A stretch of 64,000 bases of DNA, from assembly GCF_013410565.1 (NCBI RefSeq), contig NZ_JACCFO010000001.1:310001-374000 (forward strand), given 5' to 3'. Below the pieces are notes generated by a model, which saw only the letters and a program-made list of their open reading frames with translations, had not been told where the DNA came from and searched no databases. This DNA comes from Streptomonospora nanhaiensis. Its GTDB lineage: Bacteria; Actinomycetota; Actinomycetes; Streptosporangiales; Streptosporangiaceae. Below are positions 39,352-47,046 of this stretch, piece after piece. Both the position numbers and the translations under genes were made by a program. How positions within the stretch are numbered: the first letter of the stretch is position 1; each line of letters starts with the position of its first letter.

Positions 39352-39407
39352 TGTCCGTCCGCGCCGCAGGCCGGCCGGCGCCGGCCGGCCTGCGGCGCGG
39401 ACGGACA
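39352..39407. repeat. 56-bp perfect palindrome
   Basis: The arms 39352-39379 (beginning TGTCCGTCCGCGCC) and 39380-39407 are exact reverse complements with no spacer, giving a 28-bp cruciform. It lies 55 nt past the PBP stop and 170 nt before the start of the next minus-strand gene. A terminator is the simplest reading, but the length is extreme; no T-tract follows. Confidence 0.9.
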
Positions 39408-39461
39408 GGGCCGCCGACGCGGTGCGGCGGCCCGCACCGCGGGGCGGGCCGCCGGGTGGGC

Positions 39462-41642
39462 CTACAGGGCGTCGAGGAACTTCTTGGCCAGCGGCGCGGC
39501 GGCGCCCGAGCCGCTCTCGCCGTCCTCGACCACCACGGCGAACGCGATGTCGCCCTCGTAGCCGACGAACCAGCCGTGGGCGGGCAGCTCCTCGCCCTCC
39601 TCGGCGGTGCCGTACTCGGCCGTGCCGCTCTTGCCGTGGACCTCGCCGGTGAACCCGACGTCCTCGGCGGTGCCCTGGGTGACCACGGCCCGCATCATCT
39701 CCTGCAGCTGCGGCGCGGTGTCGATGGGCGTGGGCTCGGGGCGGCCCTCCGGCGCAGGGTCGGTCACCAGCAGCGGCGAGCGGTAGGACCCCTCGGCGAC
39801 CGCCGCCGGCACCGAGGCCATGTGCAGCGGCGAGGTGAGCAGCTGGCCCTGGCCGATGCTGGAGGCGGTGAGCAGCGGGATGCTGTCGGGGGTGGGCAGC
39901 GAGGGCTCGAACACGGGCAGGCCCGCCTTGATCTCCTCGTTGAACCCGAACTTCTCGGCGCTCTCGACCAGCGCGGGGCCGTCGAGCCGGTCGGCCACCT
40001 GCTGCACCAGCGCGGTGTTGCAGGAGGTCGCGAACGCCTCCAGGACCGACTGGGCGCCGTAGGCGGCGTTGCCGGCGTTCTTGTACTTCTGCCCGCCCAC
40101 CGTCACGTTGCGGGGGCAGTCCATGGGGGTGTCCATGCCCATGCCCGAGGACAGCAGGGCGTCGTAGGAGACGATCTTGAAGATCGAGCCCGCCGGGTAC
40201 TGGCCCTCCAGCGCGCGGTTGAACCCGCCGGGGACGTTGGCCGCCGCCAGCACCTCGCCGGTGGAGGGGCGGATCGCCACCATGGCGGTCGGCTTGGTCT
40301 GGTCCACGATGGCCTGCCCGGCGGCCTCCTGGACGGCCGGGTCGATGCTCAGGGTGACGTCCTTGCCGTCGGTGCCCTCGATGGCGCCGACCGTGGGCGC
40401 GTCCTCGGGGACCTCGCCGGCGGCCGTGCCCTCGTCCACCACGCGCACGGCGGTGGTGGCGGTCCCGGCCAGGCGCTCCTCGTACTGCGACTGCACGCCG
40501 CTGACCCCCACCGGGTCGCCGACCTCGTAGGCGGGGCCCAGGTCGCCGAGCATGTCCTCGGTGACGGTGCCGACCTCGCCGACGATCATCTGCACCGAGC
40601 CCGAGGGGCTCTCGTCGAGGCGGGAGCCGTCGGCCCCCAGCACGTGGCCGCGCTCGCCCCACTCGTTGGTGCGGACCAGCGTCTGGCCCTCGCCCAGGTC
40701 CGGGTGGATGACGGCGGGGCTGAAGTCGACCCGCCACTCGCCGTCGGCGCGCACCAGCGGCAGGGTGCCGTCGTAGGCCCACTCGCCGGCGTTGCTCAGG
40801 GTCAGGGTGGCCTCGAAGGGCACGCTGGCGGTGTCGCCGTCCTCGGTGACGGGGCCGGTGGTGACCGCGGCGTTCTCGATGCCGAGGTTCTCCTCCAGCC
40901 GCTTGTAGGCCGCGGCGGGGTCGCCCTCGCCGGTGGCGAGGTCGGCCATGGCCGCGTAGTCGCCCTCGCTCCAGGCCGCGGCGTAGGCGTCGGCGGTGTC
41001 CTCGGGCTGGGGCATGGTCAGCACGTACCACGACACCCCGCCGCCGATCAGCGCCAGCACCACCACGGCGCTGATGACGCCGATGACCAGGCCCCGGCGG
41101 GAGCGGCGGCGGGGGGCGGGCTGCTCGGCCGGGCCCGAGTAGGCGCCGGGCGGGACCGGAGGGGAGCCCGGCGGTTCGGTGCCGGCGGGGGCGCCGGTGT
41201 GGCCCTCGCCCGTGCCGGCGGCGTGGCCGGCCCCGCTCTCGGCGGCGGACGAGGCGGCGGGGCCGCCCAGGTGGGCGGTGTGCTCGGGGGCGGCGGCCTC
41301 GCCGGGGGAGGCGGGCCCGTGCGCGGCGCCGCCCGAGGCGCTGTAGCGGGGCCCGGCCGGGTCGGGGGAGGAGCCGAAGGGGGACTCCGCCGGGGAGGGG
41401 GAGGCGGGGGCGCCGGGGAGGCGGTAGGGGGAGGGGTCGTGGGGGGCGGCGAAGGGGTCGCCGCCGGAGCCGCCGCGCGGCCCCTGCTCCGGGTCGGGCG
41501 GGCCGAGGGGGGAGCCGGCGCCGGGTTCGGCGGGCGCCGGTCCGGCCGGCCCGGGGGTCGCGGGGGATTCAGGCCCCCAAGGGCCCTGGGGAGCCGGGGA
41601 GGGGGGCTCACCCGGCCCGGTCGGGCGCCGTTGGTCGTCCAC
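39462..41642 (-). CDS. Class B penicillin-binding protein (transpeptidase) with disordered cytoplasmic tail
   Basis: This 726-residue D,D-transpeptidase cross-links peptidoglycan outside the membrane. A 180-residue Pro/Gly/Ser-rich N-terminal tail is cytoplasmic and disordered, followed by TM1 at about 184-206. An NTF2-like (MecA_N) domain covers 210-320, a dimerisation domain 325-430, and the transpeptidase domain the rest. Active-site motifs are Ser486-x-x-Lys489 (SIFK), Ser540-Cys541-Asn542 (SCN) and Lys671-Ser-Gly (KSGTAE). The start is GTG 41642 with GGAAGG 8 nt upstream. The long low-complexity tail could carry Ser/Thr phosphorylation sites. Family is confident; the exact division or elongation role is not. 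Confidence 0.92.
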   Translation of the reverse strand: MDDQRRPTGPGEPPSPAPQGPWGPESPATPGPAGPAPAEPGAGSPLGPPDPEQGPRGGSGGDPFAAPHDPSPYRLPGAPASPSPAESPFGSSPDPAGPRYSASGGAAHGPASPGEAAAPEHTAHLGGPAASSAAESGAGHAAGTGEGHTGAPAGTEPPGSPPVPPGAYSGPAEQPAPRRRSRRGLVIGVISAVVVLALIGGGVSWYVLTMPQPEDTADAYAAAWSEGDYAAMADLATGEGDPAAAYKRLEENLGIENAAVTTGPVTEDGDTASVPFEATLTLSNAGEWAYDGTLPLVRADGEWRVDFSPAVIHPDLGEGQTLVRTNEWGERGHVLGADGSRLDESPSGSVQMIVGEVGTVTEDMLGDLGPAYEVGDPVGVSGVQSQYEERLAGTATTAVRVVDEGTAAGEVPEDAPTVGAIEGTDGKDVTLSIDPAVQEAAGQAIVDQTKPTAMVAIRPSTGEVLAAANVPGGFNRALEGQYPAGSIFKIVSYDALLSSGMGMDTPMDCPRNVTVGGQKYKNAGNAAYGAQSVLEAFATSCNTALVQQVADRLDGPALVESAEKFGFNEEIKAGLPVFEPSLPTPDSIPLLTASSIGQGQLLTSPLHMASVPAAVAEGSYRSPLLVTDPAPEGRPEPTPIDTAPQLQEMMRAVVTQGTAEDVGFTGEVHGKSGTAEYGTAEEGEELPAHGWFVGYEGDIAFAVVVEDGESGSGAAAPLAKKFLDAL

Positions 41643-42023
41643 GCGATCGTCCTTCCAGACAGCTCCGCCCCGCCTCCCAGACAAGGAAAGCGGGGCGGGA
41701 GCGACGATGAGTGGCCGGTGTGGCGGTCGCCTCTCGGCGCGGGGCACAACGCGGCTCCGTAGGCCGTGGGCGGCCCGCCGGGGCGGGCGCCGCACGCGGT
41801 ATTCCGCGAAGGCAATAGGTGAGGCCCGGGGGACACTTGCTACCACACCGACCACTGGCGACTGTAACCCATCGCGGAGGTGCTGTGTTCCGTAAGCCCC
41901 ACCCGATCCGGCGGTAATCCGGATCACACAGCGGAAGCGGGCGGTTCCGGACGGCGCGGGCGGGCCGCCGCGAACGCCGCCCGGAGCAGCCGGGACGCCG
42001 CGGCGGCGGGGGCCGGGACAGCG
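41643..42023 (-). promoter_or_regulatory. Leader and promoter region of the PBP gene, with inverted repeats
   Basis: This 381-nt gap upstream of the PBP gene contains no gene. CCGCCCCGC at 41665-41673 pairs with GCGGGGCGG at 41690-41698, a leader hairpin close to the start codon. GATCCGG at 41905-41911 mirrors CCGGATC at 41919-41925, and GCTGTGT at 41882-41888 mirrors ACACAGC at 41926-41932, forming a nested structure. These look like operator or attenuator material. I could not place -35 and -10 boxes with confidence. Confidence 0.4.
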
Positions 42024-42060
42024 GCGGGGGCCGGGCGCCCCCAGGGCGCCCGGCCCCCGC
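42024..42060. terminator. 17-bp GC hairpin after fpr
   Basis: GCGGGGGCCGGGCGCCC pairs without mismatch with its complement across a 3-nt CCA loop. It starts 16 nt past the fpr stop. No T-tract follows, but this is the strongest hairpin near the gene end. Confidence 0.7.
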
Positions 42061-42076
42061 GCCGGTACCGGCCGCG

Positions 42077-43441
42077 CTACTCGGCGCGGGCGATGCGGGT
42101 CATGTCCTCCCGCGAGCGGACCTTGATGCGCTTGCGGCCGTGCGGCTCGCCCAGGGCCTCCTCGTGGCTCTCCAGGCGCTGCCAGCCCTCCCAGGTGGTG
42201 AAGGGGACGCCGCGCTCGCCCAGCAGGCGCAGGAAGGACTCCGGCTCCGGCTCGGGCGCGGGGGTGAGGGAGTCGCGGTCGGAGACCAGGTTGGTGACGG
42301 TCTCCAGGGCGTCGCCCTTGGTGTGGCCGATCAGCCCGACCGGGCCGCGCTTGATCCAGCCGGTGGCGTAGACACCGGGGATCGGCTGGTCGTCGAGGTC
42401 GAGCACGCGGCCGCCGTCGTTGGGGATGACCCCGCGCTCCTCGTCGAAGGGCAGGTCGGCCACTGGCGAGCCGAGGTAGCCGATGGCGCGGTAGACGGCC
42501 TGCACCTCGTGGTCGACCAGTTCACCCGTGCCGCGCACGCCGCCGTCGCCGGTCAGCTCCATGCGCTCGGTGCGCAGGCCGGTGACGCGGTCGGTGCCCA
42601 GGATCTCGACGGGGCGGTGCAGGAAGTGCAGGTGCAGGCGGCGGGGCTCGCCGCGCAGGTCGCGGATGGCCCAGTTCTGCAGGATCTTGACGTTGGTCTT
42701 GACCTGGTTGGACTCCTCGATGGCGGCGAGGCTGGCCTCGCACAGCTCGAAGTCCTCGGGGTCGACCACGACCTCCACGCCGGGCTGCTTGTCCAGCTCG
42801 CGCAGCTCCATGGGGGTGAACTTGGCCTGGGCGATCCCGCGCCGGGCGAAGACGTGGACGTCGGTGACGCGCTTGGCGCCGAGCCCCCGGTGCACGTTGT
42901 CGGTGATGTCGGTCTCAAGCAGGTCGTCGGCGTCCTTGGCCAGGATGCGCGCGACGTCGACGGCGACGTTGCCCGCGCCGATCACCGCGACGCTGGCGCC
43001 CTCGACCCGCCAGTCGTCGGGGGTGTCGGGGTGGCTGTCGTACCAGGCGACGAAGTCGGCGGCGCCGTGGCAGCCGGGCAGGTCGGCGCCGGGGATGTCC
43101 AGGGGGCGGTCGCGGTCGGAGCCGGTGGCGAAGACGACCGCGTCGTAGTGGCGGCGCAGGTCCTCAAGCTTGAGGTCGCGGCCGTACTCCACGTTGCCGA
43201 TGAAGCGCACCTGGGGCTTGTCCAGCACCTTGTGCAGGGCCTGCTGGATCTGCTTGATGCGGGGGTGGTCGGGTGCCACGCCGTAGCGGACCAGGCCGTA
43301 GGGGGAGGGCAGCCGGTCCAGGACGTCGATGCTGACCGGGACGCCGCTCGCGGCCAGGGTGTCGTCCTTGGTGAGGATGTCGGCCGCGTAGATCCCCGCG
43401 GGGCCGGCCCCCACGATTCCCACGCGCAGTGGTCGCGTCAT
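42077..43441 (-). CDS. fprA: Ferredoxin/flavodoxin-NADP+ reductase, FprA (adrenodoxin reductase) type
   Basis: This 454-residue flavoprotein moves electrons between NADPH and ferredoxin. The FAD Rossmann motif GIVGAGPAG is at the N-terminus, the adrenodoxin-reductase segment LPSPYGLVRYGVAPDHP follows, and the NADPH motif is VIGAGNVAVDVARIL. The C-terminal ATGWIKRGPVGLIGHTK stretch completes the FAD site. ATG 43441 has GGAG 7 nt upstream; ATG 43447 is too close to that site. An IdeR/DmdR-type iron box overlaps the promoter, so expression should rise when iron is low. The terminator is the 17-bp hairpin at 42024. Assignment is strong. Confidence 0.95.
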   Translation of the reverse strand: MTRPLRVGIVGAGPAGIYAADILTKDDTLAASGVPVSIDVLDRLPSPYGLVRYGVAPDHPRIKQIQQALHKVLDKPQVRFIGNVEYGRDLKLEDLRRHYDAVVFATGSDRDRPLDIPGADLPGCHGAADFVAWYDSHPDTPDDWRVEGASVAVIGAGNVAVDVARILAKDADDLLETDITDNVHRGLGAKRVTDVHVFARRGIAQAKFTPMELRELDKQPGVEVVVDPEDFELCEASLAAIEESNQVKTNVKILQNWAIRDLRGEPRRLHLHFLHRPVEILGTDRVTGLRTERMELTGDGGVRGTGELVDHEVQAVYRAIGYLGSPVADLPFDEERGVIPNDGGRVLDLDDQPIPGVYATGWIKRGPVGLIGHTKGDALETVTNLVSDRDSLTPAPEPEPESFLRLLGERGVPFTTWEGWQRLESHEEALGEPHGRKRIKVRSREDMTRIARAE

Positions 43442-43523
43442 TGGCATTCTCCATTGGTCGCGTCTGCTCCGGATGGCGGCGGAGGCGGTCGGGCTCGCTG
43501 TCCGCACACCGGGACACGCAAAA

Positions 43524-43554
43524 CGAGGTTAGGCTAACCTAACTCTACCTGCAA
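43524..43554 (-). promoter_or_regulatory. DtxR/IdeR iron box overlapping the fpr promoter
   Basis: The 19-mer at 43524-43542 matches the IdeR/DmdR consensus TTAGGTTAGGCTAACCTAA at 17 of 19 positions. On the minus strand a TTGCAG -35 (43554-43549) and a TAACCT -10 (43531-43526) are spaced by 17 nt, and the box covers the spacer and -10. Binding of iron-loaded repressor would block polymerase. Confidence 0.85.
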
Positions 43555-43602
43555 GGTTTTAAGCCTACTAAACCGACTTCGAAGATGGACAACGCCTCTT
43601 CC

Positions 43603-43635
43603 CGCCCGCCGACCGGGGAGCGCGGTCGGCGGGCG
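43603..43635. terminator. 12-bp GC hairpin between acyltransferase and fpr promoter
   Basis: CGCCCGCCGACC pairs with GGTCGGCGGGCG over a 9-nt loop, about 170 nt past the acyltransferase stop and upstream of the fpr promoter. It probably insulates the iron-regulated gene; no T-tract is visible. Confidence 0.5.
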
Positions 43636-43801
43636 CGCGGTCGGCGCACGTCAGCCCGGGTCGGGCGGCCTCTTCAAGGGCAACACGGCGGCGGCCCCCG
43701 CTAAGCCGGGCCGGGCTGTGGATTACCTCACGTCGGCGCGCCGGAGCGCCGCGTGTCCGCCCCGCCCCCTCGCCCCGGTCCCGGCCCGGCGCCGCGGGTG
43801 C

Positions 43802-44491
43802 TCAGGCGCCCCCGGCCCGCAGCTCGGCCTTGACCGAGGCCGCGTAGCGCGCCACCTGCGGCTGGCCCGAGAGCCGCTGGATGGCCGCCATGATCGCGTC
43901 GGTGGCCGCGCGGCGCGAGCGGGCCCGCCCGGCCTCGCCCGCCCACGGGCTCAGGTCCACCGGCGGCCCCACCCGGATGCCCACGCGGCACAGGCGCGGC
44001 ACCCGCCGCCCCCGGGGCAGGATGCGGTTGGTCCCGGCCAGCGCCAGCGGCACCACCGGCGCGCCCGAGGTCAGCGCCAGCCAGGCCAGCCCGGTCTGGC
44101 CCCGGTAGAGGCGGCCGTCGGGGGAGCGGCTGCCCTCGGGGAAGATGCCGAACGCGGCGCCCTCGGCCAGCACCTTCAGGCTGTGCTCCATGGCCTCCTG
44201 GGAGCCCTGGCCGGGCCGGCGGTCCACCGAGAGCTGGCCGATCGCGCGCAGCGCGCGGGTGAACGTCCGCTGGGCGATGTTGCCCTCGGCGAACAGCTCC
44301 CGCTTGGCGATGAAGGTGACCGGCCGGGGCACGGCCACGCCGATGAACAGCGGGTCGATGTTGGAGAGGTGGTTGGCCGCCAGGATCACCGGCCCCTCGG
44401 CGGGGATGTGGTGCAGCCCCTCGGTGTGCAGCGGCCAGATGCCTCGGGTGATGGGCGCGATGACCGTCTTCGCGGCACCGTACAGCTCCAC
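43802..44491 (-). CDS. 1-Acyl-sn-glycerol-3-phosphate acyltransferase (PlsC-like)
   Basis: This 229-residue membrane-associated acyltransferase adds a fatty acid to lysophosphatidate or a related acceptor. The catalytic motif is NHLSNID (an NHx4D box), the second block is VDRR, and the phosphate-binding block is FPEGSRS, all in the expected order. The protein lacks strong transmembrane helices, like many short PlsC proteins. The start is GTG 44491 with GAGG 9 nt upstream. It is divergent from the cyclase-family gene over about 250 nt. Several such paralogues usually exist in actinobacteria, so the exact acceptor is uncertain. Confidence 0.88.
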   Translation of the reverse strand: MELYGAAKTVIAPITRGIWPLHTEGLHHIPAEGPVILAANHLSNIDPLFIGVAVPRPVTFIAKRELFAEGNIAQRTFTRALRAIGQLSVDRRPGQGSQEAMEHSLKVLAEGAAFGIFPEGSRSPDGRLYRGQTGLAWLALTSGAPVVPLALAGTNRILPRGRRVPRLCRVGIRVGPPVDLSPWAGEAGRARSRRAATDAIMAAIQRLSGQPQVARYAASVKAELRAGGA

Positions 44492-44671
44492 GGCGGGTGT
44501 CCTCTTTCGGATGCGGCGGCGGGCGGGGATGATGGGGGCGGCGGCCCGGCGCGCGGCGCCGTGTGCTGCCGGTTCGACTGTAGCGGGGCCCGCCGGGCGG
44601 GCGCGCGGGCGGACTCCGCCCCGCCGCCGCGGGGTGCGGCGGACGCGGAGAGGCCCTGGCCGCTAGAGTCT

Positions 44672-44681
44672 GGTCTAGACC
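44672..44681. promoter_or_regulatory. GGTCTAGACC palindrome before the cyclase gene
   Basis: This perfect 10-bp palindrome lies 60 nt before the cyclase ATG, in the gap shared with the divergent acyltransferase. The layout resembles GntR-type half-sites (GT...AC), but no regulator gene is adjacent. Confidence 0.35.
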
Positions 44682-44740
44682 TATGTCCGGTGCCTTCGCG
44701 CGGGGCGAGCGCGCAACGGCAGCAGAGAGGGCGGAGCCTT

Positions 44741-45409
44741 ATGACGCAGCTTGTCGACGTCAGCCACCAGATCACCTCGGGAATGGTGACCTACCCCGGC
44801 CTGCCCGGCCCCGAGATCGACGACCACATGTCGTTCGAGGAGTCGCACGGCACCTACGCGGCGGGCACCGAGTTCACCATCGCCCGCATCACCATGGTGG
44901 CCAACACCGGCACCTACCTGGACACCCCGGGGCACCGCTACCGCGACGGCGCCGACCTCGCCGACCTCGAACTGGAGAAGGTGGCGGGCCTGCCGGGCGT
45001 GGTCGTGGACCTGCCCGAGGGCGCCCGCGAGATCGGCCCCGACACGGTGCGCGACATCGACGTCGCGGGCCGGGCGGTGCTGCTGCGCACCGGCTGGGAC
45101 CGCCACTGGCGCACCGAGCGCTACGGCGACCCCGAGCACCCCTTCCTCTCCGGCGAGGGCGCCAAGGCGCTGGTCGAGGCCGGTGCCGCGCTGGTGGGCA
45201 TCGACTCGGTGAACATCGACGACACCTCGCCCGGGGCCGAGGGCGCCCGCCCGGCGCACTCGGTGCTGCTGGCGGCGGGCATCCCGGTGGTGGAGCACCT
45301 GTGCCTGCTGGACCGGCTGCCGGAGACGGGCTTCACGTTCTTCGCCGTGCCGGTGAAGGTGCGCGGCATGGCCACCTTCCCGGTGCGCGCGTTCGCCATG
45401 GTCGGCTGA
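44741..45409 (+). CDS. Cyclase-family protein (kynurenine formamidase-like fold) with altered metal motif
   Basis: This 222-residue protein matches the Cyclase family (PF04199), whose members include kynurenine formamidase. In the canonical motif HxGTHxDxPxH, both outer ligands are changed: here it reads N55-T-G-T-Y59-L-D61-T-P-G-H65, so only Asp61 and His65 remain. A formamidase-type binuclear metal site is therefore unlikely to be conventional. Later conserved parts (LLRTGWDRHW, VGIDSVNIDD, HSVLLAAGIPVVEHLCLLDRLP) are intact. ATG 44741 has GGAG 5 nt upstream. The substrate is unknown. It ends in a strong hairpin shared with the convergent FBP gene. Confidence 0.83.
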   Translation: MTQLVDVSHQITSGMVTYPGLPGPEIDDHMSFEESHGTYAAGTEFTIARITMVANTGTYLDTPGHRYRDGADLADLELEKVAGLPGVVVDLPEGAREIGPDTVRDIDVAGRAVLLRTGWDRHWRTERYGDPEHPFLSGEGAKALVEAGAALVGIDSVNIDDTSPGAEGARPAHSVLLAAGIPVVEHLCLLDRLPETGFTFFAVPVKVRGMATFPVRAFAMVG

Positions 45410-45416
45410 CCGGCCG

Positions 45417-45451
45417 GACGGGCGGGCGCCCCACCGGGGCGCCCGCCCGTC
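45417..45451. terminator. 16-bp GC hairpin between cyclase and FBP genes
   Basis: GACGGGCGGGCGCCCC pairs perfectly with GGGGCGCCCGCCCGTC over a 3-nt ACC loop, 7 nt after the cyclase stop and before the convergent stop at 45488. It has no T-tract. Confidence 0.75.
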
Positions 45452-45487
45452 GGCGCGGGCCGGGCGGCCGGTCGCGGGGGCGCCGCC

Positions 45488-45985
45488 TCAGCCCAGGATG
45501 CGGTCGAGGAACGCGGCGAGCCTGTCGCGGGTCCGCTCGATCTGCTCCTCGACCGTGAGGTCCTCGGGCAGGCGTCCTCCGGCGGCGGGCGACTTGCGGC
45601 CGCGCACGTACAGCGAGCACGCCATGTCGGTGCACATGTGCAGCCCCGCGGAGTCGCCCTGGTGCCCGGCCGGGCCCGCCTTGCGGGCCGCCATCAGCGC
45701 CACCCCGCCCGAGGGGTGGGTGGTCAGGCACAGCGAGCACAGGCTGCGGTGCAGGAAGTCGCGCGCGCGGGTCTGCGGGGAGCGCAGGGCCACCGCCACG
45801 AGGCGGTCGCGGTGCTCGGCCACGAGATAGCCGCGCTCGGGCGACCCGAGGTCGCGCCACCCCAGGAAGTCGAGGTCCTCCCACGCGGTGTCGGCGAGGT
45901 CGCGGGGCATGGGCGCCCGCTTGGCCTCGCCCTTTCCGCAGTTCACGAAGGCGTCGCGGATCTCCTGCTCGGTCAACGGTCTCAT
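45488..45985 (-). CDS. FBP-domain (FusB-related) zinc protein
   Basis: This 165-residue protein matches the FBP/EF-G-binding family, which includes the fusidic-acid resistance factor FusB. The C-terminal treble-clef zinc site is clear: Cys83-x2-Cys86 (CSLC) and Cys118-x4-Cys123 (CTDMAC). The N-terminal MRPLTEQEIRDAFVNC helix is the family start. In FusB the fold releases elongation factor G from the ribosome; a similar translation or stress role is plausible but unproven for actinobacterial members. ATG 45985 is the natural start because an upstream extension has no ribosome site. Confidence 0.85.
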   Translation of the reverse strand: MRPLTEQEIRDAFVNCGKGEAKRAPMPRDLADTAWEDLDFLGWRDLGSPERGYLVAEHRDRLVAVALRSPQTRARDFLHRSLCSLCLTTHPSGGVALMAARKAGPAGHQGDSAGLHMCTDMACSLYVRGRKSPAAGGRLPEDLTVEEQIERTRDRLAAFLDRILG

Positions 45986-46104
45986 GTCGGCGACGCTAAC
46001 CGCACCTAGGGCCCCTAGGCAAAGCATTTAACGCTTTAGGCAGATCGGCCGGATCGGCTGGACGCGCCGCCGGGGCGCGCGGCGGGGCTTGCGGACACGC
46101 GCAA

Positions 46105-46135
46105 CGGCGCCCGCCGGGAGCCCCGGCGGGCGCCG
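46105..46135. terminator. 14-bp GC hairpin after the dehalogenase-like gene
   Basis: CGGCGCCCGCCGGG pairs perfectly with its complement across a 3-nt AGC loop, 45 nt past the stop at 46181 on the minus strand. Confidence 0.65.
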
Positions 46136-46180
46136 CCCCGGGCGCGGACCAGGGTGACCGACGTCTCGGCGAAGGGCGCC

Positions 46181-46873
46181 TCAGTCCGCCCCCAGAGCCG
46201 TGGCCAGCTCGGCCAGGCTCCCGGCGTACAGGTCGAACGCGTCCCCGGCGCGGGGCGGGTCCCCGACAGGGCGCTCGACGTAGGCGGTCCGCATGCCCGC
46301 GGTCTGCGCCGCGCGCAGGTCCCAGGCGTGGGCGGCCACCATGAGCAGGCGCTCCGGCGCGCGGTCGGCGGTGGCGACCGCGAGCCCGTAGACGTCGGGG
46401 TGCGGCTTGTAGCCGGCGGCGTCGGCGGCCGAGAGCGCCTGGTGCCAGCGCAGCCCGGCGTGCGCGCTGATGCGGGTGAGTGCCGCGGGCGCGGCGTTGG
46501 ACAGGCCCACCACCGTGAAGCGGGCGGCGATCCGGTCCAGCGCCGCCACGGAGTCGGGCCAGGGGTCCAGCCGCTGGGCCGCGGCCGCCAGCGCGCCGGG
46601 GGCGCCGGGGTCGGCGGCCCCGGCCTCGGCGGCCACGCGCTCGGCCGCCTCCCGGTCGAGCGCCGTGCTGGGGGCGTAGGGCCGGCGGCCGGAGAGCATC
46701 TCGCGCTGCCGCTCCTCGACGTGGCGCTGCCACACCTCAAGCAGCTCCTCCAGCCGCGCGTCGCCGCACCCGGGGAGCGCCGCCCGCAGGCCGCGCCGGA
46801 TCCCGCCGGGCTCGTCGACCATGGTCCCCAGGACGTCGAAGACGATCACGTCGATGTCGGCGGGCGAAGTCAC
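46181..46873 (-). CDS. HAD hydrolase, 2-haloacid dehalogenase type II-like
   Basis: This 230-residue HAD-fold enzyme resembles (S)-2-haloacid dehalogenases. Motif I is FDVLGT with nucleophile Asp13. The typical second Asp is replaced by Gly16, as expected for dehalogenases rather than phosphatases. Motif II is the Ser of GLSNAAP, motif III the Lys of AGYKPHPDVY, and motif IV the VAAHAWDLRAAQTAGM segment, also dehalogenase-like. GTG 46873 has GAGGAG 8 nt upstream. It is followed by a 14-bp hairpin terminator. True dehalogenase activity is not proven by these motifs. Confidence 0.87.
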   Translation of the reverse strand: MTSPADIDVIVFDVLGTMVDEPGGIRRGLRAALPGCGDARLEELLEVWQRHVEERQREMLSGRRPYAPSTALDREAAERVAAEAGAADPGAPGALAAAAQRLDPWPDSVAALDRIAARFTVVGLSNAAPAALTRISAHAGLRWHQALSAADAAGYKPHPDVYGLAVATADRAPERLLMVAAHAWDLRAAQTAGMRTAYVERPVGDPPRAGDAFDLYAGSLAELATALGAD

Positions 46874-47046
46874 GGGTGGCGCTCCTCGGTGTCGGCGGCC
46901 GCGCCGGCCGGACGGCGCGGCCAGGTCAACCGGACGCCGAGGCCGACTGGTCGGATCGTCGGCGAGCCTAGCGGGCGCCGTGTCCGGCGCGGCGGGCGGG
47001 TGGCGCCGGGCCCGGAGGGACGCCGGCGGCGCGGTCCGGGGCGCGC

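Noticed and set aside
43718-44740. An upstream extension of the cyclase gene
   Set aside because: The extra 341 codons are low complexity and overlap the acyltransferase gene on the other strand; family homology starts at the ATG at 44741.
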